From: Myxococcota bacterium | GTDB lineage: Bacteria; Myxococcota_C; UBA6777 | Assembly (NCBI GenBank): GCA_963169055.1 | Contig: CAUJFU010000011.1 | Location: 1 to 9,289, forward strand | Reading direction: 5' to 3' | DNA length: 9,289 nucleotides | Shown here: positions 1 to 5,598 of the stretch, piece after piece | Layout: each line of letters opens with the position of its first letter | Numbering within the stretch: the first letter of the stretch is position 1 | Made by a program: the position numbers and the translations under genes | The notes under the pieces: generated by a model | The model's database searches: none | What the model saw: the letters and a program-made list of their open reading frames with translations, nothing else | What the model was told of the DNA's origin: nothing

Positions 1-611
1 CGCATGGAGGTGTGGAGGTCGGGTTGTAAGAAAGATTCGACCGTACAAAGGCGATCATGAAGGTGTCCGTGTTCGATGTGAAGGATGCCTTCTTCGGCGT
101 AGTACCAAGGGCAGAAGTGGAGTTGTCGGCTGAGTGTGGAGAGGAGAGAGGCACAATGGGCTTCGAGGGCGATCTGGCGGATCTGTTCGTAGAAGAGGTT
201 TTGAACGGAGGGCAGGTTGAGTTCGGCGTCGTGGTTTCCGGTGATGATGTAGATCTGGTGACCCGCGTTCAGGAACGCCGCCATTGCCCGAAATATCCGA
301 GGATACAGCGCAAACAGATGGCGTAACTTGAGCAGAGCACCTTCTTGATCCCATGCAGGGACGTACCACCGGTCGTCTTCGTGGGGGACGTGGACGTGCA
401 TAAAGTCGAGCAGATCGCCTGCGATGACCAAGCGCCACGGCTTATTTTGGTGGGTGTGTTGGGTGTAGTAGTGCAAAAAGGCGGAAAATTGTTGATCTTG
501 GAAGGAGACACGTTGTTGAACAGAGGCGCGATCTTCTTGAGGGACTTGTTCGCCGAGGTGTAGGTCGCTGAGAACAAGAAGATTGTGCGAAGGGGGCTCT
601 GGGTTCAACAT
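1..611 (-). CDS. Calcineurin-like metallophosphoesterase, LpxH-like (partial, C-terminus off window)
   Basis: This gene reads leftward from an ATG at 611 and stays open to the window edge, giving 203 residues. The metal-binding signature of the calcineurin-like phosphoesterase fold is plain: D-x-H at 16-18 (SDLHLGE), GD at 65-66 (AGDLLDF), GNHD at 125-128 and EHGHLHD at 180-186. In this family these residues hold two metal ions and activate water for phosphoester hydrolysis. The spacing and the HGHxxD-type motif resemble UDP-2,3-diacylglucosamine hydrolase (LpxH)-like enzymes, but the substrate cannot be fixed from this fragment. No signal peptide is visible, so it is probably cytoplasmic or peripheral. 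The start is supported by an AAGGAG site at 618-623, 6 nt upstream. Family assignment is firm; LpxH function is only a possibility. Confidence 0.9.
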   Translation of the reverse strand, partial: MLNPEPPSHNLLVLSDLHLGEQVPQEDRASVQQRVSFQDQQFSAFLHYYTQHTHQNKPWRLVIAGDLLDFMHVHVPHEDDRWYVPAWDQEGALLKLRHLFALYPRIFRAMAAFLNAGHQIYIITGNHDAELNLPSVQNLFYEQIRQIALEAHCASLLSTLSRQLHFCPWYYAEEGILHIEHGHLHDRLCTVESFLQPDLHTSM

Positions 612-947
612 GAGATGCTCCTTGTTGGCATTTGTTCCCTTTGTAGATGCTCGGGGGAAGGGAACGGGTGTGGTCTTCCTTTTTCTTTTACGCCTTGCTC
701 TTGACAAGGGGGTGACAGGGGATCAAATTCGCGGCCACTTTTTGGGCTGACATCGGTCAGTCTAGGGTATTCGCGAGCCTCCAAGATTGCTTCGTCGCCT
801 GTTCGGGCGTTGGTATCGGGTGGTTCGATGGACTCGCTCCAAGCGCACTGATCTTCTTCTCGGAAGAACGGTCTTTTTTGTTGTGTGTCTTTTGCAACGA
901 GGTTGATCTTTGATGAGACGTCGGATTTGTTGAGCGAGTCGTTGCCC

Positions 948-977
948 TTGACAGAGGAAACCACCTCTTGCTAAGAA
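948..977 (+). promoter_or_regulatory. Candidate sigma70-type promoter for dksA-like gene
   Basis: A perfect TTGACA hexamer at 948-953 is followed after 18 nt by TAAGAA at 972-977, which is a weak -10 match but is preceded by TGC, as in an extended -10. An inverted repeat, AGAGG (953-957) with CCTCT (964-968), sits in the spacer and could be an operator. Use of this promoter would give a leader of about 250 nt before the dksA start. The -10 is poor, so this is a tentative call. Confidence 0.3.
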
Positions 978-1173
978 AGGCAACTTTGTGTTTTGTTGTC
1001 CAGAGGGTTTGTTTGGATGCACCGCAAGACACAAGGCGGAACGTGGCCAAGAAAGATCTTGTGAAGAAGATTTTTCCTGCGCCGTCAAGACATCAAGAGA
1101 GTCTGTGTGCGTACCACAAACACATCGGCTAGTTGGATGGTTCCGTGAGAGGGAAGTGGTGCGATATCAAAAC

Positions 1174-1208
1174 GCCGTGAGGATACGGCACCAGCGGGCA
1201 ACACCCCG
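1174..1208 (+). promoter_or_regulatory. Tandem stem-loops in the dksA leader
   Basis: Two small hairpins lie directly before the ribosome binding site. The first pairs GCCGT (1174-1178) with ACGGC (1185-1189) across a 6-nt loop. The second pairs CGGG (1195-1198) with CCCG (1205-1208) across another 6-nt loop. An additional GGTG (1158-1161) can pair with CACC (1189-1192), extending or competing with the first stem. Neither hairpin is followed by a U-tract, so they are more likely leader structure than terminators. Whether they regulate anything is unknown. Confidence 0.35.
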
Positions 1209-1221
1209 TTGGGAGGGATGG

Positions 1222-1227
1222 AAGGAG
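1222..1227 (+). promoter_or_regulatory. Shine-Dalgarno site that sets the dksA start
   Basis: AAGGAG lies 8 nt before the ATG at 1236. In-frame starts further upstream (TTG 1209, ATG 1218) would place this site inside or against the coding sequence and would add residues with no resemblance to the family N-terminus, so 1236 is preferred. Confidence 0.75.
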
Positions 1228-1235
1228 TTGCGCAG

Positions 1236-1658
1236 ATGGAACATTATCTGACACCTGAGCAAAGAAAAGAGGTTGAAGAGATCCTTGAATCGAAAAAGGA
1301 TCAGCTTTTGCGGGCGGCTCGCCAAAGTATCTCCGAACAAGTGAACGCGGGGGAGCCTTTGCCTGCGGACTCGATCGATATCTCGACCGACGAGAGCTTG
1401 CAGGTGACAGAACTGCGCCTCCGCGACCGTGAAAAATATCTGCTTTCCAAAATTGAAAAAGCCTTGCTGCGGATGAAAACTGATCCCGAATTTGGCTATT
1501 GCACCGAGTGCGGTGTGGAGATCGGCTATCCCCGTCTAAAAGCCCGTCCGATGGCGGATTTGTGCATCGATTGCAAAGAAGAGCAAGAACGCGAAGAAAA
1601 GCGCTTGCCGGATCGCCGTCAAGAAGAAGAACGCAACAGCCGCAGCTTTTTCCCCTGA
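1236..1658 (+). CDS. dksA: DksA/TraR-family RNA polymerase-binding transcription factor
   Basis: The product is 140 residues, close to the 151 of E. coli DksA. A helical coiled-coil region spans roughly residues 8-80. At its tip is D45-S-I-D48, matching the paired acidic residues (D71/D74 in E. coli) that reach into the RNA polymerase secondary channel; the following Ala of the E. coli DxxDxA tip is Ser here. The RLRDREKYLLSKIEKAL stretch (61-77) and FGYC (86-89) are typical. A four-Cys zinc finger, C89-x2-C92-x17-C110-x2-C113, includes the family-typical ARPMADLCIDCK. The tail (115-140) is highly charged. By family knowledge it works with (p)ppGpp to adjust transcription initiation in the cytoplasm. 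It is the only plus-strand gene here and converges on the channel gene with an 80-nt gap. It could be one of several DksA paralogues, so the symbol is a family-level call. Confidence 0.9.
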   Translation: MEHYLTPEQRKEVEEILESKKDQLLRAARQSISEQVNAGEPLPADSIDISTDESLQVTELRLRDREKYLLSKIEKALLRMKTDPEFGYCTECGVEIGYPRLKARPMADLCIDCKEEQEREEKRLPDRRQEEERNSRSFFP

Positions 1659-1738
1659 GCAAAAGGCTTTGGGCTTTCTTTTTCGCCTTGGACAGGGCGT
1701 CGTGGGTGGTGGGAGTCGTCGCTTTTTTGGGGTGGTGA

Positions 1739-2824
1739 TTATCTTTTGAGTTGCTTTCGAAAGGATTCGATGGCGTCGATGTGACCGAGTACGATCAAGG
1801 TCGATAACGCTTCAAAAGTGTGGTGTGGGGAGGGGTTATAAGACCAAGTGCCGCGATTGGGCGAGTACACGGCGAGCAAAAGAAGCTCTCTTTGTCGAAG
1901 ATCGGTCTCGCTGAGTTGTTTTCCGATATAAGAAGAGCGTTCGGGGAGGGTGAATTCTTCGATGCAGAGGTTGAGTTCGTTATTTTTTGTGAGGAGATCG
2001 AGGAATTGGACAACGTGGGGGCGGACGAGTTCGGCGGCGATGCGGATGCCTCCGATGTAGTTGGGGGAAACGACTTGGTTGGCACCTGCGCTCTTGAGTT
2101 TTTCAAAGGCGTTTAATTCGATGGCTTTGGACACGATCTTGAGGCGGGGGTTCATACGCCTTGCGCTGATGGAGATGAAAAGATTGTCTTTGTCCGAAGA
2201 AAGGAGGGTGACCAATCCGTAGGCGTGTTCGATGCCAGCTTTTCGGAGGATGGCTTCTTCGGTGGCGTCTCCGATCACGGCGGGAAACTGGCCGAATTGG
2301 TCTTGCAAGAATTTGATACGTGCGGCGTTGGTATCGACGACGATGATATCGTGTTGCGAGTCGAGCAGTTCTTTGACCACATAGATGCCGGTTTCACCGC
2401 CACCACAGACGATGATGTGGTCTTTTTGTTTTGAGCTAAGGTATTCCATGGTTCGTTTCCACCAAAGGTCTTGGAACTCTCGACCGAGAAATACGGCGGT
2501 GATGGTCGAGATGAAGTAGTAGTTGATCCACATACTGGCAAACAAAAGAAACACCATAAAAGGCCGACCATAGGGGCTTTCATAGATCGGGATCGTTTCT
2601 CCAAAGCCAGCGGTGGAGATGGCGATGACGGTCAAGTAAAAGCACTCGAAGAAAGGCCATCGCCCTTGCCCGATCAGGTAGAAGCCTTCGGTGCCGATGC
2701 CAAGGAGAACAAGCATACTGAGGGTGGCGTTGCGCAGCCGACGCCATGTTTCGCGTGTTGGGCTGGTGGGATCGCGGAGTTCGTAGTAGAGGAATCCAAA
2801 GGTGGATTGGAAGTATCGTCGCAT
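1739..2824 (-). CDS. Potassium channel protein with RCK (TrkA-N/TrkA-C) domain
   Basis: From the ATG at 2824 the product is 361 residues. A first membrane helix (about 30-52), a pore loop and a second helix (about 88-112) form a two-TM ion channel module. The selectivity filter reads S-T-A-G-F-G-E (70-76) in place of the common TVGYGD; GFG filters are known in other potassium channels. A Rossmann-type RCK-N domain follows: GGGETG nucleotide-binding loop (141-146), VVD acidic end of strand 2 (162-164) and GDAT (185-188). A TrkA-C-like domain covers about 285-350. The likely role is ligand-gated potassium flux across the inner membrane, with nucleotide or ion sensing by the RCK ring. A TTG at 2839 would add five residues; it and the ATG both lie in a duplicated element and neither has a clear SD site. 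It is probably read through from the FHA gene, 140 nt upstream of this ATG. Confidence 0.92.
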   Translation of the reverse strand: MRRYFQSTFGFLYYELRDPTSPTRETWRRLRNATLSMLVLLGIGTEGFYLIGQGRWPFFECFYLTVIAISTAGFGETIPIYESPYGRPFMVFLLFASMWINYYFISTITAVFLGREFQDLWWKRTMEYLSSKQKDHIIVCGGGETGIYVVKELLDSQHDIIVVDTNAARIKFLQDQFGQFPAVIGDATEEAILRKAGIEHAYGLVTLLSSDKDNLFISISARRMNPRLKIVSKAIELNAFEKLKSAGANQVVSPNYIGGIRIAAELVRPHVVQFLDLLTKNNELNLCIEEFTLPERSSYIGKQLSETDLRQRELLLLAVYSPNRGTWSYNPSPHHTFEALSTLIVLGHIDAIESFRKQLKR

Positions 2825-2854
2825 GGTGCTTTCACGCAAAGCCTCGATCGGAAG
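2823..2854. repeat. 32-nt direct repeat, copy 1 (overlaps channel start codon)
   Basis: This copy begins ATGGTGCTTTCACGCAAAGC on the plus strand and ends GATCGGAAG. It matches the copy at 2898-2929 at 31 of 32 positions (c2845 versus t2920). It covers the TTG candidate start of the channel gene and runs into its ATG (complement of 2822-2824). Inside it GCTTT and AAAGC (minus-strand reading) form a dyad around a 5-nt centre. Sequence identity stops abruptly at both ends. Confidence 0.9.
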
Positions 2855-2897
2855 CCTCCACAGTTCTCGGCCTTGTGGGGGGCCACGCGTGAGTCAG

Positions 2898-2929
2898 ATG
2901 GTGCTTTCACGCAAAGCCTTGATCGGAAG
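2898..2929. repeat. 32-nt direct repeat, copy 2 (upstream of channel gene)
   Basis: Second copy of the element, offset by exactly 75 nt, in the gap between the FHA gene and the channel gene. Read in the channel direction it repeats the TTG-CGT-GAA-AGC-ACC codons but then meets ATC-TGA rather than ATG-CGA, so it is a dead copy of the start region or an independent regulatory site. The 43 nt between the copies are not repeated. Confidence 0.9.
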
Positions 2930-2964
2930 GGCATGTTTGGACGTGGAGGGGAGAGCGTGTTGGT

Positions 2965-4746
2965 TTAGTTGAGTAGCTGTTTGGCCTTTTGGTGGAGGGG
3001 ATCCGAAGAGGGGAGGATGCGCATGACCTGCATGAGCAGTCGTTTGGCTTCGTTGTTGTCCACATCTTTGAGGACTTGGGCTTCTTCGAGCATTTTTTTC
3101 GCGCCGCTGCGGATTTGCGAGAGGCTGTTTTTGATCAGGGCGTTGGCGGGGTCGAGTCGGCTGGCTTCTTTGAGATCGTTGAAGGCGGCCATGTATTGTT
3201 TGCTGCTGATCAAGCTTGTGCCGCGTTTGTGCAAGACGCGGGCGTAGGAACGCGCATAATAAGAGCGGCGACCTCCCCCAAGGCTGCGATCGGCACGCGC
3301 AGCGCGTGAAAGGTGGCTGATGGCCCGCGATGTCTCGTCCGAAGCAGCCGCGCTCATGCCGACGTTGACGTTGCGTTGAAATTCGGTGACATGGCGTTTG
3401 TATTTTGCGGCATTTTTTCGGACACCTCGGGAACTTCCGCTACTTTCAAGGCGGCGGAAGTAGATAATCGCCTCGGCGTACCGACCGCTGTTGTAGAGAG
3501 ACACGCCTTGTTGAAGATTCCCTGAACTTCTGGGGCGTTGGGTGGAGCGTCGGGTGGAGCGTCGAGTGGAGCGTCGTTCGGGTGGAGCGTCGGGCTTTTT
3601 TTCCTCGATCTTGACGGTGGTTCCGGCGTCGATCTTTTGTTTGAGGTCGAGCGCTTCTTTGTAGTCGGGATCGATCTTGAGGATGGATTGGATGTGTTTG
3701 TTGGCGAGGTCGGGTTGGTTTGCAGCGACAGCGAGGTTGGCGGCAGCGAGTTTGGGCTGGATCTCTTTTTTGTAGATGCGTTGTTGAAGCTGGCGTGCGT
3801 TGTGAAAAGAGTCCGTATCTTCGGGGATTTTTGTAAGGAGGCGCATGGCATCGACGGGTTTGTCTTCGTCGACATACAGAGTGCGTGCGCGTTTGAGCAT
3901 ATTTTGCGCGGAGAGTTCTTTGCTAACGAGGCGGACATAACCGAGGATATCGGAGCGTATGGGGTTGCCGTCGGTGATGCTTGCAGCCATGCGAAGGGCT
4001 TGATCGGCCTCGGCCCATTTTTTGTCTTTCACCAACGCCTTGCCTCGATTGAAATGTTCGAGGACCACTTCGAGAGGGGTGGATTTCTTTTCGGGGGGTG
4101 GTTGCGGTTTCGGGTAATAATAACGATACCCCACATAGCCGACGCCACCGAGGGCGATGAAGGACACGAAAAAGACGACAAGTCCAAGAGCCGATCCTTC
4201 GGCCTTTTTGGGAGACTCTTTGATGGGGGCGATCGGGAGGGCTTGGGGGAGTATGTCGCTGGAGGCAGCGCGTTGTTCGTCTCCAGCAGCGTCTTGTTTT
4301 TGTGCGTTCGAGGCTTCTTTTTCGGCGTTGGCGAGGTGATCGGGGACCATGAAATAGAGGCGAGAGTTTCCGACGACGAGTTCTTCGCCGCCGGTCAGCC
4401 AACCCTCTGTGGAGAATTCGCCGTTGACTTGGGTGCCGTTGCCGCTGTTAAGATCTTGATACCAAAACAATTTACCGTCGGTGTTGATGGCCATGTGATG
4501 GCGGGAGACGGCGCGATCTTCGAGCGAGATATCGTTGTCTTCGGCGCGACCGACCATGACTTCGCCACGGATCGGGCATTCCCATTCTTCTCCTGTGGGA
4601 TCGACCACCAACAAACGGTGTTCTTGGGCGAGCTCAGCGGTGTTTCTCGGGTAGCGTCTGCTGAGTTTGACGGCGGCATCGTCGATAAGGACTGTCTGTT
4701 CTACTTTACCGAATTGGCGACCAAAGTCCCGATCAAACGCACTCAT
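2965..4746 (-). CDS. FHA-domain protein with one membrane span and TPR-like repeats
   Basis: The product is 593 residues. An N-terminal FHA domain (about 44-135) shows GR at 66-67, SRHH at 81-84 and SGNGT with a following NG at 101-109; in this family these residues bind phosphothreonine. A linker rich in Ala and charged residues (136-183) leads to one membrane helix (about 186-206), then a Pro-rich segment (212-218). The remaining 375 residues are helical, with TPR-like pairs at about 227-258, 335-372, 408-432 and 505-535 (for example LQQGVSLYNSGRYAEAIIYF). Positive residues after the helix and a lack of a signal peptide leave orientation open, though an FHA domain is expected to be cytoplasmic. 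A threonine in QTVLIDD (18) could be a phospho-acceptor, as in some FHA proteins; that is speculation. The ATG at 4746 has AAGGA 7 nt upstream. No Ser/Thr kinase is in the window. The job is probably a signalling scaffold. Confidence 0.88.
   Translation of the reverse strand: MSAFDRDFGRQFGKVEQTVLIDDAAVKLSRRYPRNTAELAQEHRLLVVDPTGEEWECPIRGEVMVGRAEDNDISLEDRAVSRHHMAINTDGKLFWYQDLNSGNGTQVNGEFSTEGWLTGGEELVVGNSRLYFMVPDHLANAEKEASNAQKQDAAGDEQRAASSDILPQALPIAPIKESPKKAEGSALGLVVFFVSFIALGGVGYVGYRYYYPKPQPPPEKKSTPLEVVLEHFNRGKALVKDKKWAEADQALRMAASITDGNPIRSDILGYVRLVSKELSAQNMLKRARTLYVDEDKPVDAMRLLTKIPEDTDSFHNARQLQQRIYKKEIQPKLAAANLAVAANQPDLANKHIQSILKIDPDYKEALDLKQKIDAGTTVKIEEKKPDAPPERRSTRRSTRRSTQRPRSSGNLQQGVSLYNSGRYAEAIIYFRRLESSGSSRGVRKNAAKYKRHVTEFQRNVNVGMSAAASDETSRAISHLSRAARADRSLGGGRRSYYARSYARVLHKRGTSLISSKQYMAAFNDLKEASRLDPANALIKNSLSQIRSGAKKMLEEAQVLKDVDNNEAKRLLMQVMRILPSSDPLHQKAKQLLN
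3541..3592. repeat. Four-copy 12-nt repeat inside FHA gene, read in two frames
   Basis: The plus strand carries GGTGGAGCGTCG at 3541-3552, 3553-3564 and 3581-3592 and a one-base variant at 3565-3576; a 4-nt TTCG separates the fourth copy. Because of that spacer the copies are translated in two frames: one as DAPP and three as RRST-type tetrapeptides (residues about 386-402). The unit is a multiple of three, so gain or loss of copies keeps the frame. Confidence 0.85.
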
Positions 4747-4753
4747 TCTAGCA

Positions 4754-4758
4754 TCCTT
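4754..4758 (-). promoter_or_regulatory. Shine-Dalgarno site of the FHA gene
   Basis: Read on the minus strand this is AAGGA, 7 nt before the ATG at 4746. It fixes the start and contrasts with the poor sites before the channel, protease and Cys-rich membrane protein genes. Confidence 0.7.
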
Positions 4759-4786
4759 AGGTCAGATGTTGACGGTGGGCTTGGTG

Positions 4787-4834
4787 GCGGCTATCTCGCC
4801 GCACGTTTGTGACGCGCTGCTTGAAAACAAGCAG
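4787..4834 (-). promoter_or_regulatory. Two hairpins in the FHA gene leader
   Basis: CTGCTTG and CAAGCAG form a perfect 7-bp stem around a 4-nt loop at 4817-4834. A second stem pairs GCGGC (4787-4791) with GCCGC (4798-4802) around 6 nt. Both lie between the candidate promoter and the FHA start, so they would be in its 5' UTR. No U-tract follows the first stem on the minus strand, which argues against a classical terminator for the gene at 4985-5497, though a rho-independent role is not excluded. Confidence 0.45.
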
Positions 4835-4870
4835 GATGTCCCAAGCGCCAAGCCTGTAGGATATTTCGGC

Positions 4871-4899
4871 ATCATAACGCAGCGAAGATCGGATTGCAA
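4871..4899 (-). promoter_or_regulatory. Sigma70-like promoter for FHA gene
   Basis: On the minus strand TTGCAA (4899-4894; 4 of 6 to consensus) and TATGAT (4876-4871; 5 of 6) are separated by exactly 17 nt. Transcription would begin near 4864, giving a leader of about 118 nt that contains the two hairpins. It is the best promoter match seen in the window. Confidence 0.5.
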
Positions 4900-4984
4900 G
4901 GCAAGGCATTGAAAAGACTGTGATCTTGGGTAGTTAGAAATCAACAAAAGGCCGATCAGGAGGGGAGCAGCGGTGATCGTGCGG

Positions 4985-5497
4985 TTATTGCTCGACGGTG
5001 TAGGCGGCGTCGAGTTCTTCTTCGGAAGGGGTGGCAGCGTCTTGAAAAAGCAAAAGAATCCCTTCGGTTTCGGTGTCAATTTCGAGCAAGTGAAAGGTGT
5101 TGTGGCGGGCTTCCCATGTATCAAGGACGGTGGATTCGTCGCAGACAGCGGCTTCGTCGAGGATCTCAAAATGCCAAAGGATCAGGGCGGGGAGATGGCT
5201 GAGGTGATCGACAACGAAAACAGCCTTGCGTTGGGGATCATCGTGGTGGTGAACGAGAAAACAGCGTGAGGATTGTTCGGGGCAAAAACGAAAAGGTGGG
5301 AGGTGTTGTTCGAGGTCGATCCATCCGTCCCGTTGGACAAGTAAGAAGCTTTCTTCTTCGATAAGGAAGATATCTTGGATCGAAAAGAGGCTTTGGGGTC
5401 CGTAGGTTCGTTGTACCCACTGAAGGGCGCGTCCTGTGGAGGTTGCGGAGATCAGGAGGGAGGGAGCGTCGGGCCAAGTCACTTCAAAGAGAGCCAT
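4985..5497 (-). CDS. Acidic hypothetical protein
   Basis: The product is 170 residues from the ATG at 5497; an in-frame ATG at 5539 would add 14. I do not recognise the family. It is acidic, with clusters such as IEEES (46-50), a His-rich HHHDD (83-87), and the tail EEELDAA (159-165). It has alternating hydrophobic stretches typical of beta strands (SLLISA, FLLVQ, AVFVVD, ILLLFQ), no signal peptide and no membrane helix, so a small soluble cytoplasmic protein is likely. Neither start has a convincing SD site; the 14-nt sequence around each start is duplicated. The gene lies 101 nt (or 59 nt from the alternative start) downstream of the protease gene in the same direction, which suggests co-transcription and perhaps a linked role, but no function can be assigned. 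Confidence 0.7.
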   Translation of the reverse strand: MALFEVTWPDAPSLLISATSTGRALQWVQRTYGPQSLFSIQDIFLIEEESFLLVQRDGWIDLEQHLPPFRFCPEQSSRCFLVHHHDDPQRKAVFVVDHLSHLPALILWHFEILDEAAVCDESTVLDTWEARHNTFHLLEIDTETEGILLLFQDAATPSEEELDAAYTVEQ

Positions 5498-5543
5498 GAG
5501 AACACCGTGGGTTGGGATCTTTGTCGGCGAGAGAGCCATGAGA
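5488..5543. repeat. 14-nt direct repeat over two alternative start codons
   Basis: AGAGAGCCATGAGA occurs at 5488-5501 and again at 5530-5543, 42 nt apart. Each copy contains the complement of an in-frame ATG followed by Ala-Leu codons, so the N-terminus of the hypothetical protein reads MALS in the longer form and MALF in the shorter. Confidence 0.8.
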
Positions 5544-5598
5544 GAAGATCGTCGCTTTTGTTTCTATGGTCGATCTGGGTGGAAAAGGCAAGGAGGGA

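Larger units (their letters stand above)
612..1235. other. Long intergenic region between divergent genes, no convincing gene
   Basis: This stretch separates the leftward phosphoesterase from the rightward dksA-like gene. Several frames stay open for 90-120 codons on the minus strand, but their translations are low-complexity, rich in Ser, Arg and Pro, show no recognisable domain, and overlap one another. I could fold no tRNA from it. It does hold two TTGACA hexamers (701-706 and 948-953), an inverted repeat at 953-968, and stem-loops just before dksA at 1174-1208. The most economical reading is a divergent regulatory region with a long dksA leader; an unrecognised small RNA cannot be excluded. 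Confidence 0.5.

Noticed and set aside
1052-1078. ATCTT/AAGAT stem followed by a T-run, terminator-like
   Set aside because: The stem is only five AT-rich pairs and no gene ends nearby on the plus strand.
605-1088. Overlapping 97-119-codon minus-strand frames in the intergenic region
   Set aside because: No SD site, no recognisable domain, mutual overlap, and one collides with the supported phosphoesterase start.
1659-1738. Intrinsic terminator or G-quadruplex between the convergent genes
   Set aside because: There are T-runs and spaced GGG tracts, but I could not fold a stable stem before a T-run, and the fourth G-run is too far away for a canonical quadruplex.
2831-2855. c-di-GMP-I riboswitch fragment, because ACGCAAAGCC matches part of that motif
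   Set aside because: The surrounding conserved segments of that riboswitch are missing, and the plus-strand orientation faces no downstream gene.
2823-2929. Minimal CRISPR-like array (32-nt repeats, 43-nt spacer)
   Set aside because: Only two copies exist, one overlaps a protein start codon, and no cas gene or leader is present.
3538-4812. 424-codon open frame on the plus strand
   Set aside because: It is the antisense shadow of the FHA gene; its Gly/Phe/Val-rich translation has no domain, whereas the minus strand has FHA motifs.
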